A stretch of DNA of 64,000 nucleotides from Pantoea cypripedii (lineage in GTDB: Bacteria; Pseudomonadota; Gammaproteobacteria; Enterobacterales; Enterobacteriaceae). Under the pieces are notes generated by a model, which was given only the letters and a program-made list of their open reading frames with translations, had not been told where the DNA came from and made no database searches. Location of the stretch: contig NZ_CP024768.1 in NCBI RefSeq assembly GCF_011395035.1, positions 2,579,286 to 2,643,285 on the forward strand, read 5' to 3'. Shown here piece by piece: positions 17,585-26,256 of this stretch. How positions within the stretch are numbered: the first letter of the stretch is position 1; each line of letters opens with the position of its first letter. Position numbers and translations under genes: made by a program.

Positions 17585-19090
17585 TCAAGGCTCGACCGGC
17601 TGTGCGCCGGTGGCCAGTGTCATAATGTGTTCCTGGCTGATCTCTTCACCGCTCAGTTCACCGGCAATGGTGCCTTCGCGCATCACGTATACCCGGTCAC
17701 TCATCCCCACCACCTCCGGCAATTCACTGGAGATCATCAGAATCGCCACGCCCTGCTGCGCCAGCTGGCTCATCATGCGGTAGATTTCACTTTTGGCACC
17801 GACGTCCACGCCGCGCGTGGGTTCATCAAGGATCAGGATGCGCGGAGCAATCGCCACCCAGCGCGACACCAGCAACTTCTGTTGATTGCCGCCGGACAGG
17901 CCACCGGCGCGCACCTGAGCATGGGGAACACGAATATTGAGGGTCTGGATCGCCTCGCTGGCGATCTTCTGGCCTTTGCGGCGATTGAGCAGGCCATAGC
18001 TGGCGTCACGTTCGAGCGTCGCCATCACAATGTTTTCCTGGGCGGCCAGTTCGAGAAACAACCCCTGCTCTTTGCGGTTCTCGGTGAGAAAGCCGATACC
18101 GTGGGCGATCGCCTCGCGCGGGGAGTGAATTTTCACTTTCTCACCATCAATCCAGACATCGCCGCCAGTCGGCTTGTGCACACCAAAAATCAGCTGCGCC
18201 AGTTCGCTGCGTCCGGCGCCCACCAGGCCTGCCAGCCCGACAATCTCTCCGGCGCGCACCGCCAGGCTGCTGGGATGAACCTTTTTACCGTCTGTCAGGT
18301 GGTTAACCGCCAGGCGAATCTCACCGAAAGGAATGGTGCGATCTTTATTAAACAGATCGCTGAGCGGACGCCCGACCATCATGCGCACCAGCTCGCTGGC
18401 GTTAAGTTGATCACGCGTCAGACTGCCGACGTACTGACCATCACGCAGCACGCTGACGCGGTCAGAGAGTTCATACACCTCCGCCATGCGGTGGCTGATA
18501 TAGATAATCGCCATCCCCGCGCTGCGCAGACGCTTGATCAAGGCAAACAGCTGCTCGGTTTCGCGGTTGGAGAGCGCGGCGGTCGGCTCATCCATCACCA
18601 GAATGCGGCTGTTACGATGCAGCGCGCGGGCGATTTCCACCTGCTGCTGCTCGGCAATGCTGAGACGGCTGACCAGATCGGTAGCGCTGAACTGCGCGCC
18701 GAGGCGGTCGATCACCTGCTGCGCCTCTTCCGCCATCTGGCGACGTTTGACCAGGCCCGCGCGGGTGATTTCGCTACCGAGAAAGATGTTTTCGGCCACC
18801 GTCAGATTGGGGGCCAGATTGATCTCCTGATAAATCAGGGTAATGCCTGCCGCCAGCGCTTCTTTGGGGCCTTTGATGGCATAGGGTTGACCATCAATCA
18901 GGATTTCCCCACTGCTGGCGGTATATGCCCCGGCCAGAATCTTCATCAGCGTGCTTTTGCCCGCGCCGTTTTCCCCCATCAGCGCGTGCACCTCGCCGGG
19001 CCAGACGGTTAAATCCACCCCTTTCAGCGCGTAGAAACTGCCAAAGCGTCGGGTAATTGCGCGCATTTCCAGAATCGGTGTGGCCGCCAT
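17585..19090 (-). CDS. Sugar ABC transporter ATPase, two-domain (RbsA-like)
   Basis: A 501-residue tandem ATPase. The N-terminal domain has Walker A GENGAGKST, signature LSIAEQQ and Walker B ILVMDEPTAAL. The C-terminal domain has the degenerate P-loop GLVGAGRSELAQ typical of RbsA/MglA, signature LSGGNQQ and ILILDEPTRGVDVG. It is the first gene of the operon 19090-12869 and is divergent from the hybrid histidine kinase, with only 144 bases between the two starts, a natural place for operon control by the flanking two-component system. Confidence 0.93.
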   Translation of the reverse strand: MAATPILEMRAITRRFGSFYALKGVDLTVWPGEVHALMGENGAGKSTLMKILAGAYTASSGEILIDGQPYAIKGPKEALAAGITLIYQEINLAPNLTVAENIFLGSEITRAGLVKRRQMAEEAQQVIDRLGAQFSATDLVSRLSIAEQQQVEIARALHRNSRILVMDEPTAALSNRETEQLFALIKRLRSAGMAIIYISHRMAEVYELSDRVSVLRDGQYVGSLTRDQLNASELVRMMVGRPLSDLFNKDRTIPFGEIRLAVNHLTDGKKVHPSSLAVRAGEIVGLAGLVGAGRSELAQLIFGVHKPTGGDVWIDGEKVKIHSPREAIAHGIGFLTENRKEQGLFLELAAQENIVMATLERDASYGLLNRRKGQKIASEAIQTLNIRVPHAQVRAGGLSGGNQQKLLVSRWVAIAPRILILDEPTRGVDVGAKSEIYRMMSQLAQQGVAILMISSELPEVVGMSDRVYVMREGTIAGELSGEEISQEHIMTLATGAQPVEP

Positions 19091-19234
19091 CGGTTCGCTC
19101 CTGCTGGCAAATCGTGCAGCGAGTTAAGCAATGACAGATAAATGGAAAATGTCAGCCGCCATTCATATTTGTCATAAAGCTCCGCAGGCAGACTTCTATA
19201 CTCGCGCAGATAAGGGCCGGTTGGAGGACGCAGC

Positions 19235-21811
19235 ATGAGTCGAAGTCTGCACTGGCAGGTGGGCGCGCGTGGTCGCCTGCTGCTGTTTAATCTGCTGGTG
19301 GTGTGCGTCACCCTGGCGGTGGGTCTGGTGGCGATTAGTGGATTTCGCCACGCCGGTCACATTCAGGAACAGGCGCAGGCGCAAACCCTCGCCGATATGA
19401 GCGGCAGCCTGGCACTGGCACGCGATACCGCCAACGTGGCAACGGCCGCAGTACGGCTTTCGCAGGTGGTGGGCGCGCTGGAGTACCAAAGCGAATCGGC
19501 GCGCCTGCAACAAACCCAGCAGGCGTTGCAGCAATCGCTGAATCAACTGGCGCATGCACCGCTGGCGTTGCTGCAACCGGCCTTGCTGCAACGCATCCGC
19601 GAACGCAGCCAGATGCTGGAACAAAGCATCAATCAGCTGCTGCTGAAGGGGCATGAGCGCCATCTGCAACGTAACCTGATGCTGAGCGGCCTGTGGCAGG
19701 CCCAGCTGCTGCTCAGCCATATCGATAGCCTGGCGCTACAGCAGCCCTTTTCCCCCGATTTGCGCCAGCAAAGCAGCCGCCTGCTCACCGTCGCCATTCA
19801 GTCCACCACCACACAGGCGGCGGTGCGCCAGCTTAATGCGTTACTTGATGCCGGGTCCGTCATTCCTTTGCAGGGCGTACTGGCGGATAAGGTGCAGCAA
19901 CTGGTGAGTACCGAACGTTCGCTGCTGCCGGTTGCCACCCAGCTGGATCAGAGTGATATCGCCATTGCCTACGCCACCTATCGCATCAAAGCGCTGGTGG
20001 CGATGCTTAACGATGACATCACCCATTATGTGCAGCTGGTGGCGCAGCAAACTGACACCCGCAGCCAGGCGACGCATCAGGAACTGGACTCCATCATTGG
20101 CTTTATCGGGCTGTTTATGCTGCTGGCGCTGCTGATCACCGGGTATGCCGGTTACTACATTTATCGCAACCTGGGTTCCAGCCTGACGGCCATCGCCCAC
20201 GCCATGACGTTGCTGGCGCAGGGGGAGAAAAGCGTTAACGTGCCCGGACTGGCGCGGCGCGATGAACTGGGGGATCTGGCACGCGCCTTTAACGTGTTCG
20301 CCCGCAATACCGCCTCCCTGGCACACACCTCGCGGCTGCTGAAAGAGAAAAGTAACCAGCTGGAATCCACCTTTCTGGCGATGCGTGATGGCTTTGCCCT
20401 GTTCGATAACAGCGGCGGGCTGGTGGTGTGGAATGCGCAGTACGCACAGTTGCTGGGTATCGCACCGCGCGAACTGCATCGCGGCCTGCATTATCAGCAA
20501 CTGCTGAAGCGGCTGGAGATTGAGCTGAATGGGCTGGGCGAGGCACAGGAGGTGCGGCTGGCGGATGGCCGCACGCTGGAGCTGCGCTTCAGCCCGGTGC
20601 CACGGCGTGGCATGGTCAACACCGTGCTGGAACGCACCACGCGCAAAGCGCTGGAGGAAGCACTGCTGCACAGCCAGAAGATGAAAGCGGTTGGGCAACT
20701 CACCGGCGGGCTGGCCCACGATTTCAACAATCTGCTGGCGGTGATTATTGGCAGCCTGGCCCTCACCGTGGATCAACTGCCGCCCGGCACCCTCGCCAGC
20801 CGTATCGAACGCGCACGCCAGGCGGCGGATCGTGCCGCCCAGCTCACCCAGCGTCTGCTGGCTTTTTCGCGCAAACAGGCGCTGTATCCACGCGCCGTGT
20901 CGGTAGTCGATTTGGTGGATAATTTGCAGGGTCTGTTGCAGCACTCGCTGCTGCCCGGTCAGCAACTGGTGATTGAAGCCGAGCGCCCCGGCTGGCCCGC
21001 CTGGATCGACGCCGGACAACTGGAAAATGCGCTGATGAATCTGGTGGTCAATGCGCGCGATGCCATGGAAAAGCAAAGCGGCGAAATCCGCCTGCGTATC
21101 TGGCATCAGCGGCGCGACGAAGGCGACCGCGTCACCATTGAAGTGATCGACCACGGCTGCGGCATGTCCGCCGAGGTGCAGGCGCAGGTGTTCGAACCCT
21201 TTTTCACCACCAAAGCGATTGGCAGCGGCAGCGGGCTGGGATTGTCGATGGTGTATGGATTTGTGCGTCAGTCCGGCGGACAAATCGAACTGGAAACCGC
21301 CCCCGGCCAGGGCACCACGGTGCGCCTGCTCCTGCCGCGCGCACCGGAGGTGGCACAGCCCGCGTCTGCCGCGCTACCCCGTTGGCTTAGCGCCAGCGCC
21401 GACCGGCTGGTGTTGGTACTGGATGATGAACCGGCAGTGCGCCAGACGTTGTGCGAACATTTACATCAACTGGGCTACCTGACACTGGAATGTGGCGATG
21501 GCGAAAGCGCGCTGACGCTGCTGCGTCAGACGCCAGATATCGAACTGCTGATCAGTGACCTGATGCTGCCCGGCCACCTCAACGGTGCCGATGTGATCCG
21601 CCAGGCGCAGCAGCAGTGGCCACAACTGGCGACGCTGCTGATCAGTGGGCAGGATTTGCGCCAGACGCCGGTGATGCTGCCGCTGTGTGAGCGGCTGGCA
21701 AAACCCTGGCATCAGGCGCAACTGGTGCAGGCGCTGGAACGCGCCTGGCAGCGCAGTGAACGGCTTAGTCGCGCGCGGCGGGCTGCCACAGCGGCACCGG
21801 CTTCCCGGTGA
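19235..21811 (+). CDS. Hybrid sensor histidine kinase with receiver domain
   Basis: An 858-residue membrane kinase. TM1 is at about 15-37 and TM2 at about 288-310, flanking a periplasmic helical sensor domain of roughly 250 residues. HAMP follows (about 310-362), then a PAS-like domain (about 375-465), the HisKA box GQLTGGLAHDFNNLLAVIIG (His near 496), an N box (NALMNLVVNARDAM), a G box (GSGSGLGLSMVYGFVRQSGG) and a C-terminal receiver (LVLVLDDEP, acceptor Asp near 774 in LLISDLMLPG). No HPt domain is present. It probably senses a sugar or its binding protein and signals to the response regulator at 12186. The 3' end overlaps phnE by 47 bases. Confidence 0.92.
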   Translation: MSRSLHWQVGARGRLLLFNLLVVCVTLAVGLVAISGFRHAGHIQEQAQAQTLADMSGSLALARDTANVATAAVRLSQVVGALEYQSESARLQQTQQALQQSLNQLAHAPLALLQPALLQRIRERSQMLEQSINQLLLKGHERHLQRNLMLSGLWQAQLLLSHIDSLALQQPFSPDLRQQSSRLLTVAIQSTTTQAAVRQLNALLDAGSVIPLQGVLADKVQQLVSTERSLLPVATQLDQSDIAIAYATYRIKALVAMLNDDITHYVQLVAQQTDTRSQATHQELDSIIGFIGLFMLLALLITGYAGYYIYRNLGSSLTAIAHAMTLLAQGEKSVNVPGLARRDELGDLARAFNVFARNTASLAHTSRLLKEKSNQLESTFLAMRDGFALFDNSGGLVVWNAQYAQLLGIAPRELHRGLHYQQLLKRLEIELNGLGEAQEVRLADGRTLELRFSPVPRRGMVNTVLERTTRKALEEALLHSQKMKAVGQLTGGLAHDFNNLLAVIIGSLALTVDQLPPGTLASRIERARQAADRAAQLTQRLLAFSRKQALYPRAVSVVDLVDNLQGLLQHSLLPGQQLVIEAERPGWPAWIDAGQLENALMNLVVNARDAMEKQSGEIRLRIWHQRRDEGDRVTIEVIDHGCGMSAEVQAQVFEPFFTTKAIGSGSGLGLSMVYGFVRQSGGQIELETAPGQGTTVRLLLPRAPEVAQPASAALPRWLSASADRLVLVLDDEPAVRQTLCEHLHQLGYLTLECGDGESALTLLRQTPDIELLISDLMLPGHLNGADVIRQAQQQWPQLATLLISGQDLRQTPVMLPLCERLAKPWHQAQLVQALERAWQRSERLSRARRAATAAPASR

Positions 21812-22649
21812 TATAACGTTTCCGCAGACGGCTGGAGATGACATCCATAATCATCACGATTGCCGCGAGGATCACGGTGATAAACATCACCACGTCCCAG
21901 TTCCACAGACGCATGTTCTCGGCATACACCAGGCCGACACCGCCTGCGCCAACAAAGCCCAGCACCGCCGCCGAGCGGGTGTTGGATTCAATCTGGTACA
22001 GGCTGAGGGCGAGGAAAGTCGGGAACGACTGGGTGAAAATACCGAAACGGTGCTTTTGCAGGCTGTTGGCGCCGACGGCCCCCAGGCCACGGCTCGGCGA
22101 ACGTTCCACCGCTTCGTGTCCTTCGGCATACAGTTTGCCAAGCAGACCAATATCCTGCATCACGATCGCCAGCACCCCGGCCAGCGGCCCCATGCCGACA
22201 GCGCGCACGAAGATCAGACCCCAGATTGCCATATCGATACCGCGCAGCACATCCAGCACACGGCGCATCAGTAGCGAAATCGGGCGGGCAATCGGGTCGT
22301 GCATCACGTTACGCGCCGCCAGGAAGGAGATCGGCAGCGCCAGCAGCGTCGCGGTAAAAGTACCGGCAAACACAATCGCCAGCGTGATACCAATCTGCGA
22401 CAGGTAATAACCGAATGGCCAGTTGGCGAAATCCTGCCAGACAAACATGCGCAGGAAATAACGTCCCAGCTGCTGGCAACCAATCAGCAAGCGACTCCAT
22501 TCAATACCGAAAACTTCAAAGAAAAAGACGTAGTAAAGAATCACCGCCAGTGCGATCAGCGCAATGCGGCGCAGATAACGCTTTTGCGCCGCGAACAGCG
22601 CCGGGTGTTCCTGCTTCAGTTTGCCGATATCCGGGGCGAGAGCAATCAT
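21765..22649 (-). CDS. phnE: Phosphonate ABC transporter permease PhnE (second copy)
   Basis: A 294-residue inner-membrane permease with the BPD-type coupling region VERSPSRGLGAVGANSLQKH and the C-terminal motif LGFVGAGGVGLVYAENMRLW characteristic of PhnE. A long charged N-terminal segment precedes the first membrane helix. Start 22649 overlaps the stop of the other phnE (ATGA). Two adjacent PhnE proteins are known from several organisms and would make a heterodimeric pore. Its 3' end overlaps the convergent kinase gene by 47 bases. Confidence 0.93.
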   Translation of the reverse strand: MIALAPDIGKLKQEHPALFAAQKRYLRRIALIALAVILYYVFFFEVFGIEWSRLLIGCQQLGRYFLRMFVWQDFANWPFGYYLSQIGITLAIVFAGTFTATLLALPISFLAARNVMHDPIARPISLLMRRVLDVLRGIDMAIWGLIFVRAVGMGPLAGVLAIVMQDIGLLGKLYAEGHEAVERSPSRGLGAVGANSLQKHRFGIFTQSFPTFLALSLYQIESNTRSAAVLGFVGAGGVGLVYAENMRLWNWDVVMFITVILAAIVMIMDVISSRLRKRYITGKPVPLWQPAARD

Positions 22650-23509
22650 GCGCCTTCTCCTTCCACCACGCGACGGCGCAACCAGCCAGAAAGCGTATCC
22701 AGCAGCGACACCACCACGATAATCAGCAGCAACGTAATGCTGACCTGATCGTAACGGTCGAGTTTGATATTGGTCATCAGCTCCTGGCCAATGCCCCCTG
22801 CCCCTACCAGACCCAGAATGGTGGAGGAGCGGAAATTAATCTCCAGTCGCATAAAGCTGTAGGAGAGGAAGGTTGGTTTGACCTGCGGCCAGAAGGCAAA
22901 ACGCATGCGCTGCAACTTGCTGGCACCGCAGGCGGCCAGGCCGCGTACCGGCTTGTCCGAGGCACTTTCAATCGATTCATAAAACAGCTTGGTCAGGCTG
23001 CCTACGGTATGTAATGCCAGCGCAAGAAAGCCGGGAATGGCACCAATGCCAAAGGCCATCACGAACATCACCGCCCACGCCAGTTCCGGCATGGTGCGCA
23101 AAAAGGCGACAAACGCGCGAATGGCGATACGCACGCTGGAGGGAGATTGCGTATTGTCGGCAGCGAAAAAGGCCAGCCCGGCGGCGATAGCCACGCCAAT
23201 CACCGTTGACGAGATCGCCAGCTGTAAGGTTTCCCAGATCAGCGGCAACTGAATATTCAGGCGATAGCCCCAATACGCGAAGGAGCCTTCGGTTTTGACA
23301 TCGGCAAACAGCACCGGTAAATGCAACACTGGCATGGTTTCGCCAATGTAATCAAAGAAATGTGGCAATGATTGCCAGACAGTGACCAGGTTGAATTCCG
23401 CGATTTTGCCCGCAGCTAGATACAGCGCCACCAGCAACAGCGACCACAGCAACGTGTCACGCTTCTGCTGACGACGGATGCGTTGATAGTAGTGTTCGAA
23501 ATCGGTCAA
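22646..23509 (-). CDS. phnE: Phosphonate ABC transporter permease PhnE (first copy)
   Basis: A permease of about 287 residues with SASDKPVRGLAACGASKLQR and STILGLVGAGGIGQELMTNI, matching PhnE. There is no ATG near the N-terminus. I prefer the TTG at 23507-23509 (before TDFEHYYQRIRR), which follows an AGGA site; a second TTG at 23536 lies inside the REP pair and is less likely. TTG initiation would lower its translation relative to the binding protein PhnD. It is coupled by ATGA overlap to the second phnE. Confidence 0.85.
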   Translation of the reverse strand: MTDFEHYYQRIRRQQKRDTLLWSLLLVALYLAAGKIAEFNLVTVWQSLPHFFDYIGETMPVLHLPVLFADVKTEGSFAYWGYRLNIQLPLIWETLQLAISSTVIGVAIAAGLAFFAADNTQSPSSVRIAIRAFVAFLRTMPELAWAVMFVMAFGIGAIPGFLALALHTVGSLTKLFYESIESASDKPVRGLAACGASKLQRMRFAFWPQVKPTFLSYSFMRLEINFRSSTILGLVGAGGIGQELMTNIKLDRYDQVSITLLLIIVVVSLLDTLSGWLRRRVVEGEGA

Positions 23510-23530
23510 GGGGGGAATCCTGTAATTTTC

Positions 23531-23590
23531 GCGCAATAAATTGCGCCGCTACAAACGTGTGCCGAACCGTAGCGGCGCGATTTATCGCGC
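23531..23590. repeat. REP pair (family A BIME), locus 3
   Basis: Left unit 23531-23552 has an AATAAATT centre instead of GATAAATC, with both sides of the stem changed together (GCGCAAT/ATTGCGC). The right unit is 23569-23590; the spacer is 16 bases. It sits between phnD and phnE inside the operon, reminiscent of the malE-malF REP. Confidence 0.9.
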
Positions 23591-23637
23591 GGGTTTTGAA
23601 ATCGCGCAACAGGAGGGCGATGATTCGCCCCCTCTGT

Positions 23638-24567
23638 TTACCCGCGGCTGCCCTTCATCAGGTCACGCTTCATATCAATGATGTTCTGATAGTCAGCGAC
23701 AGTCGCCGGGCCGATATGCTGCTCACCGCCCACCGCTTTAACAAAGCAGCTGTGATCTTCTTTATCCAGTTTCTTGATGGTCGCCACCACTTTTTCTTTA
23801 AAGTCGGCTGGCAGATTGTTGCTCACCAGGATTGGACCGTTCGGGATCAACGGCGATTTCCAGATGATACGAATCTGTTTCATCAGGTCCGGGTGGTCCA
23901 TACGAATCAGACGACCAAACGCACCCGAGGTGTAACCGGTGTTGTAATCACCGACCAGTGAAGTCCAGGTTACCGCACCGTCAAACTGACCATTCAGCAC
24001 ACCGAGGATGTCCTGCTCGTGGCCGCCAGAGAAGGTGACGTTAGAGAAAGTGCCGTTGTACTTATCATCCACCGTGCCGCCAAACTCTTTCTTGAATGCC
24101 TGGTTCGGCATCAGGAAGCCAGAGGTCGAATCCGGATCGGCCATGCCGAATGATTTTCCTTTCAGGTCTTCCAGCTTTTTGTACGGGCTGTCTGCTTTGA
24201 CGATCACCACCGAGTGGTAACCTTGTGAACCGTCTTTGTCATCCACCACGATACCAACGATATCGACCGCTTTCGGGTTCTGCAGGTAGACCGAGGCATA
24301 CGATGCCGGTGACATGCTCAGTACCAGGTCAATTTTGTTGCCCAGCAGGCCCTGAATCACGCCTGAGTAGTCAGAAGAGTTGCGCAGTTGGGTGTCAACA
24401 TTCAGCTCTTTGTCGAAGAAGGTTTTCACACACTGGTTGTCGCCAATCTGCTGCGTGGCGTTCTGGCCACCCAGAATCCCGAGGTTAAGTTGCTTAGGGG
24501 CATCCGCTGCGTTAACGCCAAAAGCCATCAAAGCGCCAGTCAGTAAAGCTAAAGAGGTCAGTTTCAT
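23638..24567 (-). CDS. phnD: Periplasmic phosphonate-binding protein PhnD
   Basis: A 309-residue binding protein with a signal peptide (MKLTSLALLTGALMAFGVNA-ADA). Features of PhnD include NLGILGGQNATQQIGDNQ, LVLSMSPASYASVYLQNP, the DKDGSQGYHSVVIVK segment and PDSTSGFLMPNQAFKKEFGG. It captures alkylphosphonates for PhnC/PhnE. It follows phnC after 26 bases. A REP pair just downstream may stabilise the phnCD part of the transcript, giving more binding protein than permease. Confidence 0.94.
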   Translation of the reverse strand: MKLTSLALLTGALMAFGVNAADAPKQLNLGILGGQNATQQIGDNQCVKTFFDKELNVDTQLRNSSDYSGVIQGLLGNKIDLVLSMSPASYASVYLQNPKAVDIVGIVVDDKDGSQGYHSVVIVKADSPYKKLEDLKGKSFGMADPDSTSGFLMPNQAFKKEFGGTVDDKYNGTFSNVTFSGGHEQDILGVLNGQFDGAVTWTSLVGDYNTGYTSGAFGRLIRMDHPDLMKQIRIIWKSPLIPNGPILVSNNLPADFKEKVVATIKKLDKEDHSCFVKAVGGEQHIGPATVADYQNIIDMKRDLMKGSRG

Positions 24568-24593
24568 TGGTGGTTATTCTCTTGCCGTGGGAG

Positions 24594-25424
24594 TTAGTGG
24601 AGCTGGTTAATTTCGTCGCCGTACAGCTCATGCAGCAGGCCGTCGGTCAACTCAGAAGGATGTCCGTCAAACAACACTTTGCCGCGCTGAATACCGATGA
24701 CGCGGGTGCAGTAGTTTTTCACCAGTTCAATCGAATGCAGGTTGACCATCACACTGATGCCCTGCTCGCTGACCTGGCGCAGCACGTCCATGATGCGTTT
24801 AGTGTTTTTCGGGTCGAGAGAGGCTACCGGCTCATCCGCCAGCAGGATCTTCGGGTTCTGCATCAGCGCGCGACAAATCGCCACACGCTGCATCTGCCCC
24901 CCGGACAGGTTCTCGGCACGTTGCAGCGCCTGCGGCAGCATGTTCATCCACTGCAGCAGCTCAATCGCCTGGGCGCGGTCAGCTTCGGAAAAGACTTTGA
25001 AGAAGGATTTCAGTGTCGAGGTCTGGCTGAGACGCCCCAGCAGCACGTTGGTCAGCACATCGAGACGTGGCACCAGGCAAAAGTCCTGAAAAATCATGCC
25101 GCATTCGCTGCGCCACTCGCGCATCTGGCGACTGTTCAGCGTCGCCACGTTGCGTTCCGCTGCACCGGTACGCTGGGTGAGGATGGCACCCTCGCTGGCT
25201 GAAATGGTGCCATTCAGCATATGTAACAATGTCGATTTGCCTGCGCCAGAGCGGCCAATCACCGCCACCAGTTCCCCCGCATGCAGATCGAAACTGACAT
25301 TATCCAGTACACGGTTTTCGCCGTAGGCTTTGCACAGTCCCTGCACCGAAAGCACCTTGTTGCCCTGCTGGAGGTGCGGAACATAGGGATTGTCGACGAC
25401 GGTTTTCAGTAATGCCTGTGCCAT
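24594..25424 (-). CDS. phnC: Phosphonate ABC transporter ATPase PhnC
   Basis: A 276-residue ATPase with Walker A GRSGAGKST, Q-loop FQDFCLVPRLDVLTNVLLGR, signature LSGGQMQR and Walker B ILLADEPVASLDPKN, all in PhnC style. It is the first gene of the phnCDEE block. The ATG at 25424 is preceded by GGAGC-type sequence. A four-repeat Pho-box array lies 56-95 bases upstream, so expression should rise under phosphate starvation independently of the phnF-N block. Confidence 0.94.
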   Translation of the reverse strand: MAQALLKTVVDNPYVPHLQQGNKVLSVQGLCKAYGENRVLDNVSFDLHAGELVAVIGRSGAGKSTLLHMLNGTISASEGAILTQRTGAAERNVATLNSRQMREWRSECGMIFQDFCLVPRLDVLTNVLLGRLSQTSTLKSFFKVFSEADRAQAIELLQWMNMLPQALQRAENLSGGQMQRVAICRALMQNPKILLADEPVASLDPKNTKRIMDVLRQVSEQGISVMVNLHSIELVKNYCTRVIGIQRGKVLFDGHPSELTDGLLHELYGDEINQLH

Positions 25425-25479
25425 ATTCCGCTCCGTTTCATCTGAGGTGTGAATTGCCCGCTTATTACGGCCAAAGGGG

Positions 25480-25519
25480 ATGAAGACTTGATGACAGCGA
25501 AATGATCAAACGGTGACAG
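25480..25519 (-). promoter_or_regulatory. Pho box array upstream of phnC
   Basis: On the minus strand four heptamers follow one another at 11-base intervals: CTGTCAC, TGATCAT, CTGTCAT and TCTTCAT, each separated by four bases. This is the layout of tandem PhoB sites (CTGTCAT-N4 repeats), ending 56 bases before the phnC ATG. Confidence 0.8.
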
Positions 25520-25552
25520 CGGGTTGTGCCTTGCAGGGGGGCCGTGTGCCAG

Positions 25553-26200
25553 GCAGCAGCGGTCTGGCTATGAGAAGGTTCCGCCCGCCAGGCTTTAGGG
25601 AGTTTCAGCACCACCGTGCAGGCGGACGGGCAAAGGTGCGATGGCGCGCACCTTTGCAATCCGCGCCCTGCGGCGTCCTCGCGCAGCGCTTCGCGCTGTC
25701 CCCTCGCTTATCACTCAGGCCTGACGGACCACGCGGATTCGCCATCCCTGGCTCATGCCGCGCTCTCGCCGCATCCATGCGGCTCGTCCTGGCCTTCCCT
25801 CTGCGCTCGGCGCTGCGAATGCCGCCCACACCCCCGTCTGAAAGACCGTGCTATCTGAATTGCGCGATAAATCGCGCCGCTACAAATAACTGCACGCTGT
25901 CGTAGCGGCGCGATTTATCGCTCAAAAAGCAATGGAGAAATCAACGGTAAGTAAAAGACGTGCAGCGAAGGGTGAGCGCCATCCGTACTCGCTGAGCGCG
26001 GGAGCGATTCCAGGATGAGCCGCATGGATGCGGCGAAAGGCGGCGTTGAGCAGGAGCGAATCGACGCCGGTCCGTCGGAAGCGTGAGTAAGCGAAGGCAC
26101 CGCGAAGCGGCGAGGCAGGCGGCGCAAGGCCGGGGAATGCAAAGGGGACGGCCAGGTCCCCTTTGCTCGGTCGCCGCACTGGCGATCTGAAACTGCAAGT
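25553..26200. repeat. Composite intergenic repeat, copy 2 (longest form)
   Basis: This copy fills the gap between phnC and phnN. It begins with GCAGCGGTCTGGCTATGAG and TTCCGCCCGCCAGG, carries an extra segment at about 25611-25830, resumes at CCGTCTGAAAGACCGTGC, then holds a REP pair, the module with GCAATGGAGAAATCAACGG, and the hairpin module (26139-26166). The extra segment contains CGCCGCATCCATGCGGCTC, the inverted form of GAGCCGCATGGATGCGGCG at about 26012-26031, so part of the element is quasi-palindromic. Boundaries are approximate. Confidence 0.75.
25862..25922. repeat. REP pair (family A BIME), locus 4
   Basis: Units at 25862-25883 and from 25902 face each other over an 18-base spacer identical to that of locus 1. 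The last bases of the right unit are altered (ATCGCTC instead of ATCGCGC). Confidence 0.85.
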
Positions 26201-26234
26201 GCCGGTAGCGAACGAAACCAGCACAAGCGTTCCC

Positions 26235-26256
26235 GCGCGATAAATCGCGCCGCTAC
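26235..26256. repeat. Single REP (family A), overlapping the phnN stop
   Basis: One hairpin unit ending in GCTAC, without a facing partner. The minus-strand TAG of its GTAG foot is the phnN stop codon (26253-26255). Confidence 0.85.

Larger units (their letters stand above)
25425..26234. other. Long gene-free interval separating the two phn blocks
   Basis: This 810-base interval between phnC and phnN contains the Pho box near phnC and otherwise repeat DNA. Several open frames cross it on both strands, but they follow the repeat rather than any protein family and are rejected as genes. Confidence 0.7.

Noticed and set aside
17411..19012. 533-codon open frame on the plus strand opposite the sugar ATPase and part of the permease
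   Set aside because: Composition and position show that it is the antisense shadow of the real ATPase gene with its Walker motifs.
19841..21283. 480-codon open frame on the minus strand opposite the hybrid kinase
   Set aside because: It is fully inside the kinase gene, is rich in Q, H and R as antisense frames of GC-rich genes are, and has no family motif.
23510..23536. TTG at 23536 as the start of the first phnE
   Set aside because: It lies inside the REP pair; the TTG at 23509 has a better ribosome site and avoids translating repeat DNA.
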